This document shows positions 8,127 to 19,422 of a DNA stretch of 64,000 bases, one piece after another; within the stretch, counting starts at the first letter, position 1; each line of letters begins with the position of its first letter. The translations under genes were made by a program, and so were the position numbers. The notes beneath the pieces are model-generated. The model ran no database searches, was not told where the DNA came from, and saw only the letters and a program-made list of their open reading frames with translations. The stretch is from contig NZ_QWUA01000008.1 in NCBI RefSeq assembly GCF_003576525.1, positions 1 through 64,000 of the forward strand, in the 5' to 3' direction. Source of the stretch: Rummeliibacillus sp. POC4. Lineage in GTDB: Bacteria > Bacillota > Bacilli > Bacillales_A > Planococcaceae.

Positions 8127-9269
8127 ATGAAAGAAATTTATCTTGACCATGCTGCAACTTCTCCTATGCATCCAGCTGTAATTGAGAAGATGGCAGAAAC
8201 TATGGGAGTAGTTTTTGGCAATCCCTCTAGTATTCATGGCATTGGTCGATATGCTCGCAAATATTTGGACGAAGCAAGAACAGTAATTGCAAAATCTATT
8301 GGTGCAAAAGACCGCGAAATCATCTTTACCAGTGGTGGTAGTGAAGCTGATAATTTAGCGATTACTGGTACAGCACATGCAAGACGTGCAGAAGGTCGCC
8401 ATATTATTACAACACAAATCGAGCATCATGCAGTACTTCATACTTGCCAACAACTAGAAAGAGAAGGCTTTGAAGTGACATATCTTCCAGTCAACGAAAA
8501 AGGAATGATCTCACTTGATGATCTAAAAAAAGCTCTTCGAGACGATACCATTTTGGTAACAGTTATGTTTGGTAACAACGAAGTCGGTACATTACAACCG
8601 ATTAAAGAAATCGGTGCCTTATTAAAGGATCATCAAGCGAGTTTCCATACGGATGCAGTTCAAGCATTTGGTATTCAAAAGATTGATGTCAATGAATTAC
8701 AAGTAGATTTACTATCTGTTTCTTCTCATAAATTGAACGGCCCGAAAGGCTTAGGCTTTTTATATCAACGTGATAACGCAAAAATTCAACCAATTATTTT
8801 CGGGGGAGAACAGGAGCGCAAACGTCGTGCAGGAACTGAAAATGTACCGGCAGTTGTTGGTTTAGCAGAAGCTACAAAAATTGCACAAGATAGTTTTGAA
8901 GAAAAACAACAATTATTTAAACAATTCCGCAAAACATTTTTAGATAAATTAGATCAAGCAGGTATCACTTATCATGTAAATGGTGATGAAGTTGACTATT
9001 TACCTCATGTTTTAAATATTAGCTTTAAAGGAATGGATGTAGAATCTTTTTTAGTTAATTTGGATATCGCAGGTATAGCAGCTTCAAGTGGTTCTGCATG
9101 TACAGCTGGTTCTATCGATCCTTCACATGTACTAGTTGCTATGTACGGAAAAGATGCCGATGAACTCCGCAACTCTATTCGCTTTAGCTTTGGCTATGGC
9201 TTAACACTGGAGGACATTGAAACAGCTGCAGTTAAAACAATCGAGATCGTAAAACGTCTAGTGAAATAA
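8127..9269 (+). CDS. Cysteine desulfurase (YrvO/IscS-like)
   Basis: PLP enzyme that moves sulfur from cysteine to its own active-site Cys as persulfide. PLP-binding Lys202 sits in SSHKLNGPKG and the persulfide Cys325 in SSGSACTAGS; HHAVLH (100-105) and SGGSEADN are also present. The gene lies 19 nt upstream of mnmA, whose tRNA thiolation in B. subtilis is served by the equivalent YrvO, so a dedicated sulfur donor for tRNA is the likely role. Upstream cymR fits sulfur-dependent control. Confidence 0.93.
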   Translation: MKEIYLDHAATSPMHPAVIEKMAETMGVVFGNPSSIHGIGRYARKYLDEARTVIAKSIGAKDREIIFTSGGSEADNLAITGTAHARRAEGRHIITTQIEHHAVLHTCQQLEREGFEVTYLPVNEKGMISLDDLKKALRDDTILVTVMFGNNEVGTLQPIKEIGALLKDHQASFHTDAVQAFGIQKIDVNELQVDLLSVSSHKLNGPKGLGFLYQRDNAKIQPIIFGGEQERKRRAGTENVPAVVGLAEATKIAQDSFEEKQQLFKQFRKTFLDKLDQAGITYHVNGDEVDYLPHVLNISFKGMDVESFLVNLDIAGIAASSGSACTAGSIDPSHVLVAMYGKDADELRNSIRFSFGYGLTLEDIETAAVKTIEIVKRLVK

Positions 9270-9282
9270 TAGAAAAAGGTGA

Positions 9283-10410
<1,128 letters not shown>

Positions 10411-10426
10411 TATAGAGGTGATAGAA

Positions 10427-11086
10427 ATGGATTTTAATGAAGAAGGCGTAAAAGCTATTCAAGAAAAACGTTATGAAGATGCAGCTAAAGCATTTACTCA
10501 AGCAATAGACGAAAATCCTAATGATCCAGTGGGTTATATTAACTTCGGTAATCTACTAGCATCAATGGATGATATAGAACGAGCAGAACGTTTTTTCCAA
10601 AAAGCAATAACATTAGATGAAAATACGGCAACAGCATACTACGGTTTAGCGAATTTATATTATAATTCAGAAAGATATTTAGAAGCTGCAAAATTATATG
10701 AGAAATCAATTCGTCATGGAATTGAAGGTGCTGATGCCTATTATATGTTAGGTAAAAGTTTTGAACATGAAGGACAACATAAGCTTGGCCTGCCTTATAT
10801 GCAACGAGCAGCTGAACTTGCACCGCAAGATTTACAAATAAGACTATCTTATGGCATTATGCTATGTACATTAGAATTATTTGAACAAGCAGAGAAAGAA
10901 CTAAAGTTTGTCATCGATGAAGATTGGAATAATGCAGATGCTCACTATAATTTAGGAGTATTATATGCTGTTTCTACCGACCAAATTGATGATGCAATGT
11001 ATCATTTAAAACAAGCTTATACATTACAACCTGAATTTGAACAAGCACGATATATTCATGACATGCTTGCGATGAAAAAGAACTAA
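10427..11086 (+). CDS. Tetratricopeptide repeat protein (YrrB-like)
   Basis: About 219 aa of consecutive TPR units, for example DPVGYINFGNLLASMDDIER, ATAYYGLANLYYNSERYLEA and ADAHYNLGVLYAVSTDQIDD. It is soluble and probably a protein-binding scaffold. ATG 10427 has GAGGTGAT 6 nt upstream and gives a start at MDFNEEG; the longer frame from TTG 10403 would overlap mnmA and lacks a site. B. subtilis has the TPR protein YrrB at the same place. The partner is unknown. Confidence 0.88.
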   Translation: MDFNEEGVKAIQEKRYEDAAKAFTQAIDENPNDPVGYINFGNLLASMDDIERAERFFQKAITLDENTATAYYGLANLYYNSERYLEAAKLYEKSIRHGIEGADAYYMLGKSFEHEGQHKLGLPYMQRAAELAPQDLQIRLSYGIMLCTLELFEQAEKELKFVIDEDWNNADAHYNLGVLYAVSTDQIDDAMYHLKQAYTLQPEFEQARYIHDMLAMKKN

Positions 11087-11106
11087 TTTGAAAGAAGGGG
11101 ACAGAG

Positions 11107-13584
11107 TTGACTGGGAATTTAACATTATTTACAGACGAGCAGCTTTTTATCGTCGGTCGACCTGTCGTTACCATTTTTCATAATGCACAAAATTTGTTTT
11201 CAATTGTAAAGTTGAAAATTCAAGAAACAAATACGGACTATAAAGAAAAGGAAATAATCGTCACAGGTTATTTTCCTAAAGTTGTCGAGGATGCTATATA
11301 CCGCTATACAGGTCAACTGAAGCAACATCCTAAATACGGCCTACAGTTTCAAGCTGCTACTTTTGAAAAAGAGATTCCAGCAACTGAAACTGGGGTCGTT
11401 CAATATTTAGCTAGTGATTTATTCCCTGGAATCGGTCGTCGTACTGCTGATATTATCGTCAAAAAACTAGGGGCAAATGCTATCAAAGTGATTATTGAAA
11501 ACCCAGATGCATTAGATGAAATTCCTCGATTAACTGAAGAAAAAAAGCAAACACTACGTTCAGTTTTGGAACAAAATCTTGGACTCGATCGCATTATGAT
11601 TCAACTCAATGAATGGGGATTTGGCGCACAAATTGCAGTGAAGATTTACCAAATGTACGAAGGTGAAACATTGCAAGTGTTGCAAAAAAATCCTTATCGA
11701 TTAATTGAAGATATTGAAGGAATTGGTTTCCAACGTGCAGATGAACTTGGTGCAAGATTACATATAACAGGAAACCATCCAGATCGGATTAAAGCTGCGA
11801 TTTTACATCTTTTGAATGTAGCTGCACTATCAGAAGGACATGTTTTTCTTGATGCTAGTGAAATAATACCTGAAGCTAAACGACTTCTAGAAACAAGCCA
11901 ACGATGTGCGATAGAATACGATGATATCTCAAAATGTATTATCGAATTAGGTGAAGATGGTAAAGTATGTGGCGAAGAAACAAGAATCTATATGCCCTCA
12001 CTCTATTATTCGGAAATTGGTATTGCATCGAAAATAACTGAACTAGTCAAAAAAAACAAAGAACATTCTGCTTTTCCAGCATCAGAAATTCGTAAGCGAA
12101 TAGGGGATGCTGAGGAAAGGTTTGGTGTTAGTTATGCAGAAACGCAAATCGAAGCAATTGAAACCGCCATTAATTCCGCTGTAATGATCTTAACAGGTGG
12201 TCCAGGTACTGGGAAAACAACTGTTGTCAAAGGAATTGTAGATGTCTATGCAGAATTGCATGGGTTGTCATTGAATCCAAAGGAGTATGCCGAAAAAGAT
12301 GAAGATTTTCCAATTGTTTTAGTTGCTCCAACAGGTCGTGCAGCAAAACGACTTAGCGAATCTACTGAACTCCCTGCGATGACTATTCACCGATTATTAG
12401 GATTTACAGGTCAAGAAAAAGATGAAGATTCAGATCGCGAAGTCGCGGGTAGACTTATAATCGTGGATGAAATGTCGATGGTAGATACTTGGTTAGCTCA
12501 CCAATTATTAAAAGCATTGAACGATGATTGCCAAGTGATTTTTGTTGGGGACCAAGACCAACTACCACCAGTTGGGCCAGGGCAAGTACTAAAAGACTTA
12601 CTTGCCTCGAAGTCAATTCCAACTGTTGAACTTACCGATGTTTATCGTCAATCAGAAGGTTCTTCAATTATTGAACTGGCACATCAGATGAAACAAGGCG
12701 AAATACCTCAAGACTTAACAGTTAAAACAAGTGATCGATCATTTATCCGAGTTGGTCAAGAGCAAATTGCAGATGTAGTTGGTCAAGTAGTGAAAAGTGC
12801 CATAAAAAAAGGATTTTCTATTCATGACATACAAGTATTAGCACCGATGTATCGGGGAACTGCTGGTATTGATGCTTTGAACAAATTGCTGCAAGAACTT
12901 TTGAATCCTAAGAAAAGCGAAAAAACAAAAGAAATTGCTTTTGGAGATACGATTTATCGAATTGGTGATAAGGTATTGCAACTCGTCAACCAACCAAATA
13001 ATAATGTATTCAATGGAGATATGGGGGAAGTAATTTCCATTATAAAAGCGAAAGAAACGGTTGAAAAAACAGACTTATTAATAGTTTCTTTCGATGGTAT
13101 TGAAGTAACATATCAAAAAGGTGATTTAAATCAACTAACACTAGCGTATTGTTGCTCGATTCATAAATCCCAAGGTAGCGAATTTCCAATGGTAATTATG
13201 CCGATTGTTAGAAGCTATTCTAAAATGCTTCGGAAGAATTTACTCTATACGGGTATTACAAGAGCTAAAAACTTTCTTATCCTTTGTGGAGAACCTGATA
13301 CTTTTATCTATGGTTTCCAAAGAACTGATGATTCAAAAAGGCATACTAGTCTGGCAGATCGGTTAATGAGTGATACACCTGTTGAAAAAAAAGTGAAAAG
13401 TCCTATAGAAAATGTTGACTCATCATCAGAAACGATAAATGTAGAAGAAGCCCCTATAGAATCAGATTTAGCAGAAACGAATGGAGAACCTGCTAAGCTG
13501 ACTATGGAGAATGTATATAGCATCCATCCCATGATCGGCATGAATGGTATTAGTCCATATGACTTTATGAATAATGAGAATTGA
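11107..13584 (+). CDS. recD2: ATP-dependent RecD2-type DNA helicase
   Basis: 5'-3' helicase of superfamily 1 acting in replication-fork repair without RecBC. It has an N-terminal OB-like and helix-hairpin-helix region (FPGIGRRTADIIVKKLG, about residues 107-121), Walker A LTGGPGTGKTT near residue 362, LIIVDEMSMVD, FVGDQDQLPPVGPG, and the C-terminal CCSIHKSQGSEFP and YTGITRAK motifs. The 825 aa include a variable acidic tail. Start TTG 11107 follows AAGAAGGGGAC. Its stop codon lies inside the -35 box of the alaS promoter. Confidence 0.94.
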   Translation: MTGNLTLFTDEQLFIVGRPVVTIFHNAQNLFSIVKLKIQETNTDYKEKEIIVTGYFPKVVEDAIYRYTGQLKQHPKYGLQFQAATFEKEIPATETGVVQYLASDLFPGIGRRTADIIVKKLGANAIKVIIENPDALDEIPRLTEEKKQTLRSVLEQNLGLDRIMIQLNEWGFGAQIAVKIYQMYEGETLQVLQKNPYRLIEDIEGIGFQRADELGARLHITGNHPDRIKAAILHLLNVAALSEGHVFLDASEIIPEAKRLLETSQRCAIEYDDISKCIIELGEDGKVCGEETRIYMPSLYYSEIGIASKITELVKKNKEHSAFPASEIRKRIGDAEERFGVSYAETQIEAIETAINSAVMILTGGPGTGKTTVVKGIVDVYAELHGLSLNPKEYAEKDEDFPIVLVAPTGRAAKRLSESTELPAMTIHRLLGFTGQEKDEDSDREVAGRLIIVDEMSMVDTWLAHQLLKALNDDCQVIFVGDQDQLPPVGPGQVLKDLLASKSIPTVELTDVYRQSEGSSIIELAHQMKQGEIPQDLTVKTSDRSFIRVGQEQIADVVGQVVKSAIKKGFSIHDIQVLAPMYRGTAGIDALNKLLQELLNPKKSEKTKEIAFGDTIYRIGDKVLQLVNQPNNNVFNGDMGEVISIIKAKETVEKTDLLIVSFDGIEVTYQKGDLNQLTLAYCCSIHKSQGSEFPMVIMPIVRSYSKMLRKNLLYTGITRAKNFLILCGEPDTFIYGFQRTDDSKRHTSLADRLMSDTPVEKKVKSPIENVDSSSETINVEEAPIESDLAETNGEPAKLTMENVYSIHPMIGMNGISPYDFMNNEN

Positions 13585-13609
13585 CATAATGACAGGCATT
13601 TTTTAAAAT
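13581..13609 (+). promoter_or_regulatory. SigmaA promoter of alaS
   Basis: TTGACA (13581-13586), a 17-nt spacer and TAAAAT (13604-13609) form a near-consensus SigmaA promoter. The -35 box overlaps the recD2 stop codon. Transcription would begin near 13616, at the head of the T-box leader. Confidence 0.7.
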
Positions 13610-13615
13610 AAGAAA

Positions 13616-13900
13616 GAGAAAAAATGGATACAACTAGTCATATAACGCAAATGTACTATTTTTAAACCCTATATTTAGAAATCGTTGAAGGAAAAAAGTA
13701 CTTATTGGAAAGTGTTCAGAAAGAGATTCCTTGGCTGCGAGAATCTTCAACTTCCAATTTGGAAAAGCTCGTCCTGAGTGCAGTTAAAAACTGTCGTTAA
13801 CCGCGTTAAGGTAAAGTAAGAGATAATAGTGTAAATTATTATAATTAGGGTGGTACCGCGAATATAACCTTCGTCCCTTTTAAGAGGATGGGGTTTTTTT
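13616..13900 (+). promoter_or_regulatory. T-box riboswitch leader, tRNA-Ala responsive
   Basis: The T-box core GGGTGGTACCGCG ends at 13860. Its TGGT bulge complements an ACCA tRNA end, as in tRNA-Ala. A Stem I distal-loop-like segment, TTGGCTGCGAGAATC, is near 13730-13745, and a probable specifier GCT is at 13767-13769 ahead of the GAGTG element. The terminator (CGTCC with GGATG, AACC with GGTT, then eight Ts) ends near 13900. Uncharged tRNA-Ala should stabilise the antiterminator and raise alaS expression. The promoter overlaps the recD2 end, so alaS has its own unit. Confidence 0.9.
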
Positions 13901-13928
13901 TATTGTATTAAAGGAGGAAATAATTTCT

Positions 13929-16592
13929 ATGCAAACATCTGCAGAAATTCGTCGTAAATTCATTCAATTCTTCGAAGAAAAAAATCATAAACAAGAGCCA
14001 AGTATGCCACTTGTTCCAATTAATGACGCATCATTACTTTGGATTAACTCTGGTGTAGCAACATTAAAAAAATACTTTGATGGTTCCGTTATACCTGAAA
14101 ATCCACGTATAACAAATGCTCAAAAAGCAATTCGTACAAACGATATCGAAAATGTTGGTAAAACAGCAAGACACCATACTTTCTTTGAAATGCTTGGTAA
14201 CTTTTCTATCGGTGATTACTTTAAAAAAGAAGCTATTCATTTTGCTTGGGAATTTTTAACTGATCCAAAATGGATGGGATTCGATGGTGCTAAATTATCC
14301 ATTACAATTCACCCTGAAGACCAAGAAGCATATAATATTTGGAAAGATGAAATCGGTGTGCCTGAAGAACGCCTAATCCGTTTAGAAGGTAACTTCTGGG
14401 ATATTGGTGAAGGTCCAAGTGGTCCAAACTCAGAAATCTTCTATGATCGTGGCGAAGAATATGGCAATAACCCAAAAGACCCTGAATTATATCCAGGTGG
14501 GGAAAATGAACGTTATCTAGAAATTTGGAACCTTGTGTTCTCACAATTCAACCATAATCCAGATGGTACTTACACTCCACTACCAAAGCAAAATATTGAT
14601 ACAGGTATGGGACTTGAACGTATGGCTTCAGTTGTCCAAAATGTACCTACAAACTTTGATACAGATTTATTTATGCCAATCATTGAAAAAATTGAAGAAT
14701 TTGCAAATCGCAAATATAAACGCCCTAACGAAATAGATTTCAATGAAATTTTCGGTAGTGAAGAAGATATAAACACACCATTCAAAGTAATCGCAGACCA
14801 TATTCGTACTGTAGCATTTGCTATTGGTGATGGTGCTCTACCTTCAAATGAAGGCCGAGGCTATGTATTACGTCGTTTATTGCGTCGTGCTGTTCGTTAT
14901 GCAAAACAAATTGGTATTGAAAAGCCATTTATGTTCGAATTAGTTTCAACTGTTGGTGCAATTATGGCTGATTTTTATCCACAAGTACAAGAAAAGGCAG
15001 AATTTATTTCACGTGTTATTAAAAACGAAGAAGTTCGTTTCCATGAAACACTACACGATGGTTTAGCTATTTTCAATGAAGTTGTAGAATCACAAAAAGC
15101 AAAAGGTGAAACAGTTATTCCAGGCGCTGATGCATTCCGTTTGTATGATACGTATGGTTTCCCAGTAGAACTTACTGAAGAATATGCTGAAGAAGTAGGT
15201 ATGACAGTAGATGAAGCTGGTTTTGAAGCTGAAATGGAAGCACAACGTGAGCGTGCTCGTAATGCTCGTCAAGATGTTGACTCTATGCATGTACAATCAG
15301 AAGTGTTAGCAAACTTAAAACAAGAAAGTACTTTTGTTGGTTACGATACATTAGAAACAAATACAAGAGTTGCTGCAATGGTTGTTGGCGGACAAGAAGC
15401 AAAAACAGCATCTGAAGGTGACGAAGTATTAGTTATTTTAGCTGAAACACCATTTTATGCAGAAATGGGTGGACAAATCGCAGACCATGGTACAATTTCA
15501 AACGATTCATTCACTGCATCTGTCAAAGATGTACAAAAAGCACCAAATGGTCAACCGTTACACACTGTACTTATTGAATCTGGTGAAATGCATGTAGAAG
15601 ATGAAGTGTTCGCAAAAGTCGATCGCGCTGAACGAAACTTAATTGTGAAAAACCATACTGCAACTCACCTTTTACAACGCGCATTAAAAGATACTCTTGG
15701 CGAACATGTAAACCAAGCAGGTTCATATGTAGGGCCAGATCGTTTACGTTTCGACTTCTCTCACTTTGGTGCTGTGACAAAAGAAGAATTAGAAAAAATC
15801 GAACAAATTGTCAATGAAAAAGTTTGGGAAGGCATTCAAGTCGTTATCGAAGAAATGCCGATTGCAGACGCAAAAGCAATGGGAGCAATGGCATTGTTCG
15901 GAGAAAAATATGGTGATGTTGTTCGAGTTGTTCAAGTATCTGACTACTCAATTGAATTATGTGGTGGTATTCATGTAAAAAATACTTCTGAAATTGGCTT
16001 CTTCAAAATTATTTCCGAAGGTGGTATCGGGGCAGGTACTCGACGTATCGAGGCAGTTACAGGACAAGCAGCATATATTGCCGCAAAAGAAGAACAACAT
16101 ATTCTAGAACAAGCTGCGGGACTTCTAAAAGCAAATCCAAAAGATTTGGTTGCTCGTGTAGAAGGATTACAACATGAGTTAAAAGAACAACAACGTGAAA
16201 ATGCATCACTTTCAGCTAAAATTGCTGGAGCTCAAGCATCTAATATTCTTTCTGCAGCTCAACAAATTGGTAATGTTACAGTTCTTTCTACAAAAGTAGA
16301 TGCAAAAGATAATAATCAATTACGCCAATTAATGGATGATTTAAAAGGTAAAATGGATAACAGCATAATTGTTCTTGGAGCAACAGCTGGTGAAAAAGTT
16401 ATGTTATGTGCAGGTGTAACAAAAGATATAGCAGGTGGAAATTATCACGCTGGTAATATCGTCAAACATGTAGCAGAACAATGCGGTGGTAAAGGCGGCG
16501 GTCGCCCTGACATGGCAATGGCTGGAGCAAAAGATGGCTCAAAATTGGCAGAAGCGTTGGATTCTGTGTATAATTATGTAAAATCTATTTAA
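13929..16592 (+). CDS. alaS: Alanyl-tRNA synthetase
   Basis: Charges tRNA-Ala. The class II catalytic core begins [15 protein letters not shown] and includes [19 protein letters not shown] and TGMGLERM. The editing domain carries zinc ligands in [11 protein letters not shown] and [13 protein letters not shown], and the C-Ala domain ends with [15 protein letters not shown]. At 887 aa it is full length. AAAGGAGG lies 10 nt before ATG 13929. It is controlled by the T-box leader immediately upstream. Confidence 0.97.
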   Translation: MQTSAEIRRKFIQFFEEKNHKQEPSMPLVPINDASLLWINSGVATLKKYFDGSVIPENPRITNAQKAIRTNDIENVGKTARHHTFFEMLGNFSIGDYFKKEAIHFAWEFLTDPKWMGFDGAKLSITIHPEDQEAYNIWKDEIGVPEERLIRLEGNFWDIGEGPSGPNSEIFYDRGEEYGNNPKDPELYPGGENERYLEIWNLVFSQFNHNPDGTYTPLPKQNIDTGMGLERMASVVQNVPTNFDTDLFMPIIEKIEEFANRKYKRPNEIDFNEIFGSEEDINTPFKVIADHIRTVAFAIGDGALPSNEGRGYVLRRLLRRAVRYAKQIGIEKPFMFELVSTVGAIMADFYPQVQEKAEFISRVIKNEEVRFHETLHDGLAIFNEVVESQKAKGETVIPGADAFRLYDTYGFPVELTEEYAEEVGMTVDEAGFEAEMEAQRERARNARQDVDSMHVQSEVLANLKQESTFVGYDTLETNTRVAAMVVGGQEAKTASEGDEVLVILAETPFYAEMGGQIADHGTISNDSFTASVKDVQKAPNGQPLHTVLIESGEMHVEDEVFAKVDRAERNLIVKNHTATHLLQRALKDTLGEHVNQAGSYVGPDRLRFDFSHFGAVTKEELEKIEQIVNEKVWEGIQVVIEEMPIADAKAMGAMALFGEKYGDVVRVVQVSDYSIELCGGIHVKNTSEIGFFKIISEGGIGAGTRRIEAVTGQAAYIAAKEEQHILEQAAGLLKANPKDLVARVEGLQHELKEQQRENASLSAKIAGAQASNILSAAQQIGNVTVLSTKVDAKDNNQLRQLMDDLKGKMDNSIIVLGATAGEKVMLCAGVTKDIAGGNYHAGNIVKHVAEQCGGKGGGRPDMAMAGAKDGSKLAEALDSVYNYVKSI

Positions 16593-16668
16593 AAGGCATT
16601 AAGAATCAGGTATACTAAAAATTATAAGATGTTTTAATTTCCAACAACTTTAAAGTGAGGTGCTGAGC

Positions 16669-16938
16669 ATGAGTAAGTTTGATCAAACGATGAAATTTAA
16701 TTTCCCAGAAGAATCTATGGAACAAGAAGTAAGAGAAACCATGCTTCATGTTCATGCAGCACTAGAAGAAAAAGGGTACAACCCGATTAACCAAATAGTT
16801 GGATACCTATTATCGGGAGATCCCGCTTATATTCCTCGTCATCAAGATGCTCGTAACAAAATTCGTAAGCTTGAACGTGACGAAATTTTAGAAGAACTAG
16901 TTAAGTTCTATATTAAGAAGAATAACGGAGCAAAATGA
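16669..16938 (+). CDS. IreB-family regulatory protein (YrzL-like, DUF965)
   Basis: An 89-aa protein with the family signature [20 protein letters not shown] and [18 protein letters not shown]. In Enterococcus IreB is phosphorylated by the PASTA kinase IreK and modulates cephalosporin tolerance; the role here is inferred from family only. ATG 16669 has AAAGTGAGG 8-9 nt upstream and fits the family start better than GTG 16660. The stop overlaps the ruvX start region, giving the usual alaS-ireB-ruvX-DUF1292 order. Confidence 0.9.
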   Translation: MSKFDQTMKFNFPEESMEQEVRETMLHVHAALEEKGYNPINQIVGYLLSGDPAYIPRHQDARNKIRKLERDEILEELVKFYIKKNNGAK

Positions 16939-17357
16939 TGAGAATAATGGGTTTAGATGTAGGCTCCAAAACTGTTGGAGTAGCAGTTAGCGACGCCCTT
17001 GGGTGGACAGCTCAAGGCGTTGAAACTGTTAAAATTGATGAGGAAAATGGTGAATTCGGTATCGAAAGAATCAGTGAACTCGTCCAACAATATGGAGTAA
17101 CGGAATTCGTTGTTGGATTCCCGAAAAATATGAATAATACAATTGGTCCCAGAGGAGAAGCATCACAAGCTTATGCAAAGCTTTTAGAAGATACTTTTTC
17201 AATGCCTGTCACACTTTGGGACGAGCGTTTAACTACGATGGCAGCAGAACGATTGCTTATTGAAGCAGATGTTCGACGCAAAAATCGTAAAAAAGTCATT
17301 GATAAGATGGCTGCGGTCATGATCCTACAAGGATTTTTAGACCGAAAACAATTATGA
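16938..17357 (+). CDS. ruvX: Holliday junction resolvase-like RuvX (YrrK/YqgF)
   Basis: RNase H-fold protein of the RuvC-like family, linked to 16S rRNA 5'-end maturation and possibly junction resolution. [15 protein letters not shown] near the N-terminus carries the first catalytic Asp, and DERLTT (about residues 95-100) and [10 protein letters not shown] complete the motif set. ATG 16938 gives MRIMGLDVG, which matches homologues; ATG 16935 is one codon upstream. It overlaps the ireB-like stop. Confidence 0.92.
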   Translation: MRIMGLDVGSKTVGVAVSDALGWTAQGVETVKIDEENGEFGIERISELVQQYGVTEFVVGFPKNMNNTIGPRGEASQAYAKLLEDTFSMPVTLWDERLTTMAAERLLIEADVRRKNRKKVIDKMAAVMILQGFLDRKQL

Positions 17358-17366
17358 GGTGAAAAA

Positions 17367-17657
17367 ATGGAAGAAGAATTAGAACAACGTCATATCACAG
17401 TCGTTGATGAAGATGGTAATGAGCAACTTTGTGAAGTGCTTCATACATTTGACTCTGCAGAATTTGGAAAATCTTATGTCCTTTATTCTGTAATTGGTTC
17501 TGAAGATGAAGATGGTACTGTTGAAATTTTCGCATCATCTTTTATTCCTTCTGATGATGGTACAGATGGTGAATTATCACCAATCGAAACCGAAGAAGAA
17601 TGGGATTATATTGAATCTGTTATTGAAGAATTAGATGAAGGAATTGAGCAAGAATAA
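17367..17657 (+). CDS. DUF1292 protein (YrzB-like), copy 1
   Basis: An acidic 96-aa protein with the DUF1292 pattern: [34 protein letters not shown] and [10 protein letters not shown]. The function is unknown. It starts 9 nt after ruvX with GAGGTG as ribosome-binding site. A second, clearly related gene follows 32 nt downstream, whereas B. subtilis has a single yrzB here. Confidence 0.88.
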   Translation: MEEELEQRHITVVDEDGNEQLCEVLHTFDSAEFGKSYVLYSVIGSEDEDGTVEIFASSFIPSDDGTDGELSPIETEEEWDYIESVIEELDEGIEQE

Positions 17658-17689
17658 GTAACTCAAATAATCAGAAGAGGTGACTGGAA

Positions 17690-17983
17690 ATGACACAAGA
17701 ACACGAACACAATCACGAACATATTATTGCAGTAGACGATGAAGGAAATGAACAAGTATACGCTGTACTATACACTTTCGATTCAGACGACTTCGGTAAA
17801 TCATATGTACTGTATTATAAAGAAGGCGCAGAAGAAGGCGAAGAAGTAGAAATTTTTGCATCTGCAATCAACCCTGCTGAAGATGGTGAAGGTGGAGAAC
17901 TTGTTCCTATCGAAACAGACGAAGAATGGGATATGGTTGAAGAAGTATTAAACACTCTTGATGCTGAATTTGGTGAAGAGTAA
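17690..17983 (+). CDS. DUF1292 protein (YrzB-like), copy 2
   Basis: A 97-aa acidic paralogue of the gene just upstream. It shares DEDGNEQ-type, [19 protein letters not shown] and ETDEEWD motifs in the same order and spacing. The N-terminus is His-rich (EHEHNHEH), unlike copy 1, and could bind metal, but that is speculation. AGAGGTGAC lies upstream of ATG 17690. A strong terminator ends the unit. Confidence 0.88.
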   Translation: MTQEHEHNHEHIIAVDDEGNEQVYAVLYTFDSDDFGKSYVLYYKEGAEEGEEVEIFASAINPAEDGEGGELVPIETDEEWDMVEEVLNTLDAEFGEE

Positions 17984-17998
17984 CGAGTAAAATCGCCC

Positions 17999-18032
17999 AA
18001 GCGGAATGAGTACTTAGCATTCCGCTTTTTTT
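17999..18032 (+). terminator. Rho-independent terminator after the DUF1292 pair
   Basis: AAGCGGAATG pairs perfectly with CATTCCGCTT (9-nt loop), followed by a T run. It ends the alaS-to-DUF1292 unit. Confidence 0.92.
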
Positions 18033-18110
18033 ATTGAAAGTGAGTCCAATCATCAGGCTGGATAAGTTTACAATAAGCGAGATATACTCTTTTCAAAGGA
18101 GGACTTGCAA

Positions 18111-19229
18111 TTGAGTACAAATTCATCAAAAAAAGATCAAATCAATATGTTAAAAGAAAGACAAGCAGAAAAAAAGCTTGTTCGAAAAATTGTATTAATC
18201 ATTTCGACTATAATTGTAGCACTAGTACTTGTTGTAGGGATTAGTATGTATTTCTATATAAAAGGTGCATTGAAACCTGTAAACGAAAGTGCTAACAAAT
18301 CAGTAAAAATAGAATTTCCAATTGGTTCTTCTTTAGATTCAATCTCGCAAACTTTAGAAGAAAAAGGAATTATCAAAAATGCTAAAGTATTTAAATACTA
18401 TGCAAAATTCAAAAATGAATCAGCCTTTCAAGCTGGTACATATGAATTAACACAATCAATGACCATTGATGAAATTATTAAAAGTTTAAAAACAGGAAAA
18501 GTTTATCGCCAACCTGAATTTACGATAACCGTTCCTGAAGGATTGACTCTTGACCAAATAGCTGAACGAGTATCTAAAAGTACCGACTACTCTAAGAAGG
18601 AATTTATGGATTTAGTGACAAGTAAAGAATTTGTAAAGGATATGAGAAAAAAATATCCTAAAACGGTCACTAAGGCTGTATACAACAAGAATATTCGTTA
18701 TGCACTAGAAGGATATTTATACCCATCAACATATCCATTCTTTGAAGAAAAACCTAAACTTGAAGAGATAGCTGAACAAATGGTTGCTCAAACAGATGAA
18801 GTTGTAGGATCATACGCAGTACAATTGAAAGAAAAACGAATGTCTGTTCATAAATTTTTGACTTTTGCCTCATTGCTCGAACGAGAAGCTACAGCTAAAG
18901 CAGATCGTGAAACAATTGCAAGCGTATTTTACAATCGTATTGATAAAAAAATGCCATTACAAACAGACCCAACTGTTCTCTATGCTTTAGGAAAACATAA
19001 ATCTCGTGTATTGTACAAAGATTTAGAAGTCGATAATCCATACAACACATATAAGAACGCAGGGTTACCACCAGGTCCAATTTCTAATGCAGGTAAAGAG
19101 TCGTTAGAAGCAGCTATTAATCCAGCTGAAACCGACTATCTATACTTTGTAGCAGATGAAAAAGGAAACAACCATTTCTCTAAAACATACAATGAGCATT
19201 TAAATAAAGTCGATCAACATATTAAATAA
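18111..19229 (+). CDS. mltG: Endolytic transglycosylase MltG (YrrL)
   Basis: Membrane-anchored lytic transglycosylase that cuts nascent glycan strands. A Lys/Arg-rich cytoplasmic tail is followed by one membrane helix (about residues 26-48) and an extracellular YceG domain. The catalytic Glu lies in FASLLEREA and the conserved FYNRID and LPPGPISNAG motifs are present. Start TTG 18111 is 8 nt after AAAGGAGG; the frame could open at TTG 18105 but spacing favours 18111. A long hairpin terminator follows. Confidence 0.93.
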   Translation: MSTNSSKKDQINMLKERQAEKKLVRKIVLIISTIIVALVLVVGISMYFYIKGALKPVNESANKSVKIEFPIGSSLDSISQTLEEKGIIKNAKVFKYYAKFKNESAFQAGTYELTQSMTIDEIIKSLKTGKVYRQPEFTITVPEGLTLDQIAERVSKSTDYSKKEFMDLVTSKEFVKDMRKKYPKTVTKAVYNKNIRYALEGYLYPSTYPFFEEKPKLEEIAEQMVAQTDEVVGSYAVQLKEKRMSVHKFLTFASLLEREATAKADRETIASVFYNRIDKKMPLQTDPTVLYALGKHKSRVLYKDLEVDNPYNTYKNAGLPPGPISNAGKESLEAAINPAETDYLYFVADEKGNNHFSKTYNEHLNKVDQHIK

Positions 19230-19233
19230 CCAG

Positions 19234-19270
19234 ATAGAAGAAAGGCGACTCTCGCTTTTCTTCTATTTTC
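19234..19270 (+). terminator. Terminator after mltG
   Basis: A nearly perfect stem of about 15 bp (ATAGAAGAAAGGCGA with its complement ending CTTCTAT) and a short loop, followed by TTT. Confidence 0.85.
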
Positions 19271-19422
19271 ATGATAAGATAAAGTGTATTTTTATAATAA
19301 GGTTTTGATTATGATAGTGTTTTTTACGAATCATATGATTTAACAGTATTCATAAACAACCAATCTAATAACAAAAGTAGCTCATTTAGCTACTGGATCA
19401 GAAATGAAGGAGTGAGTGTTGA

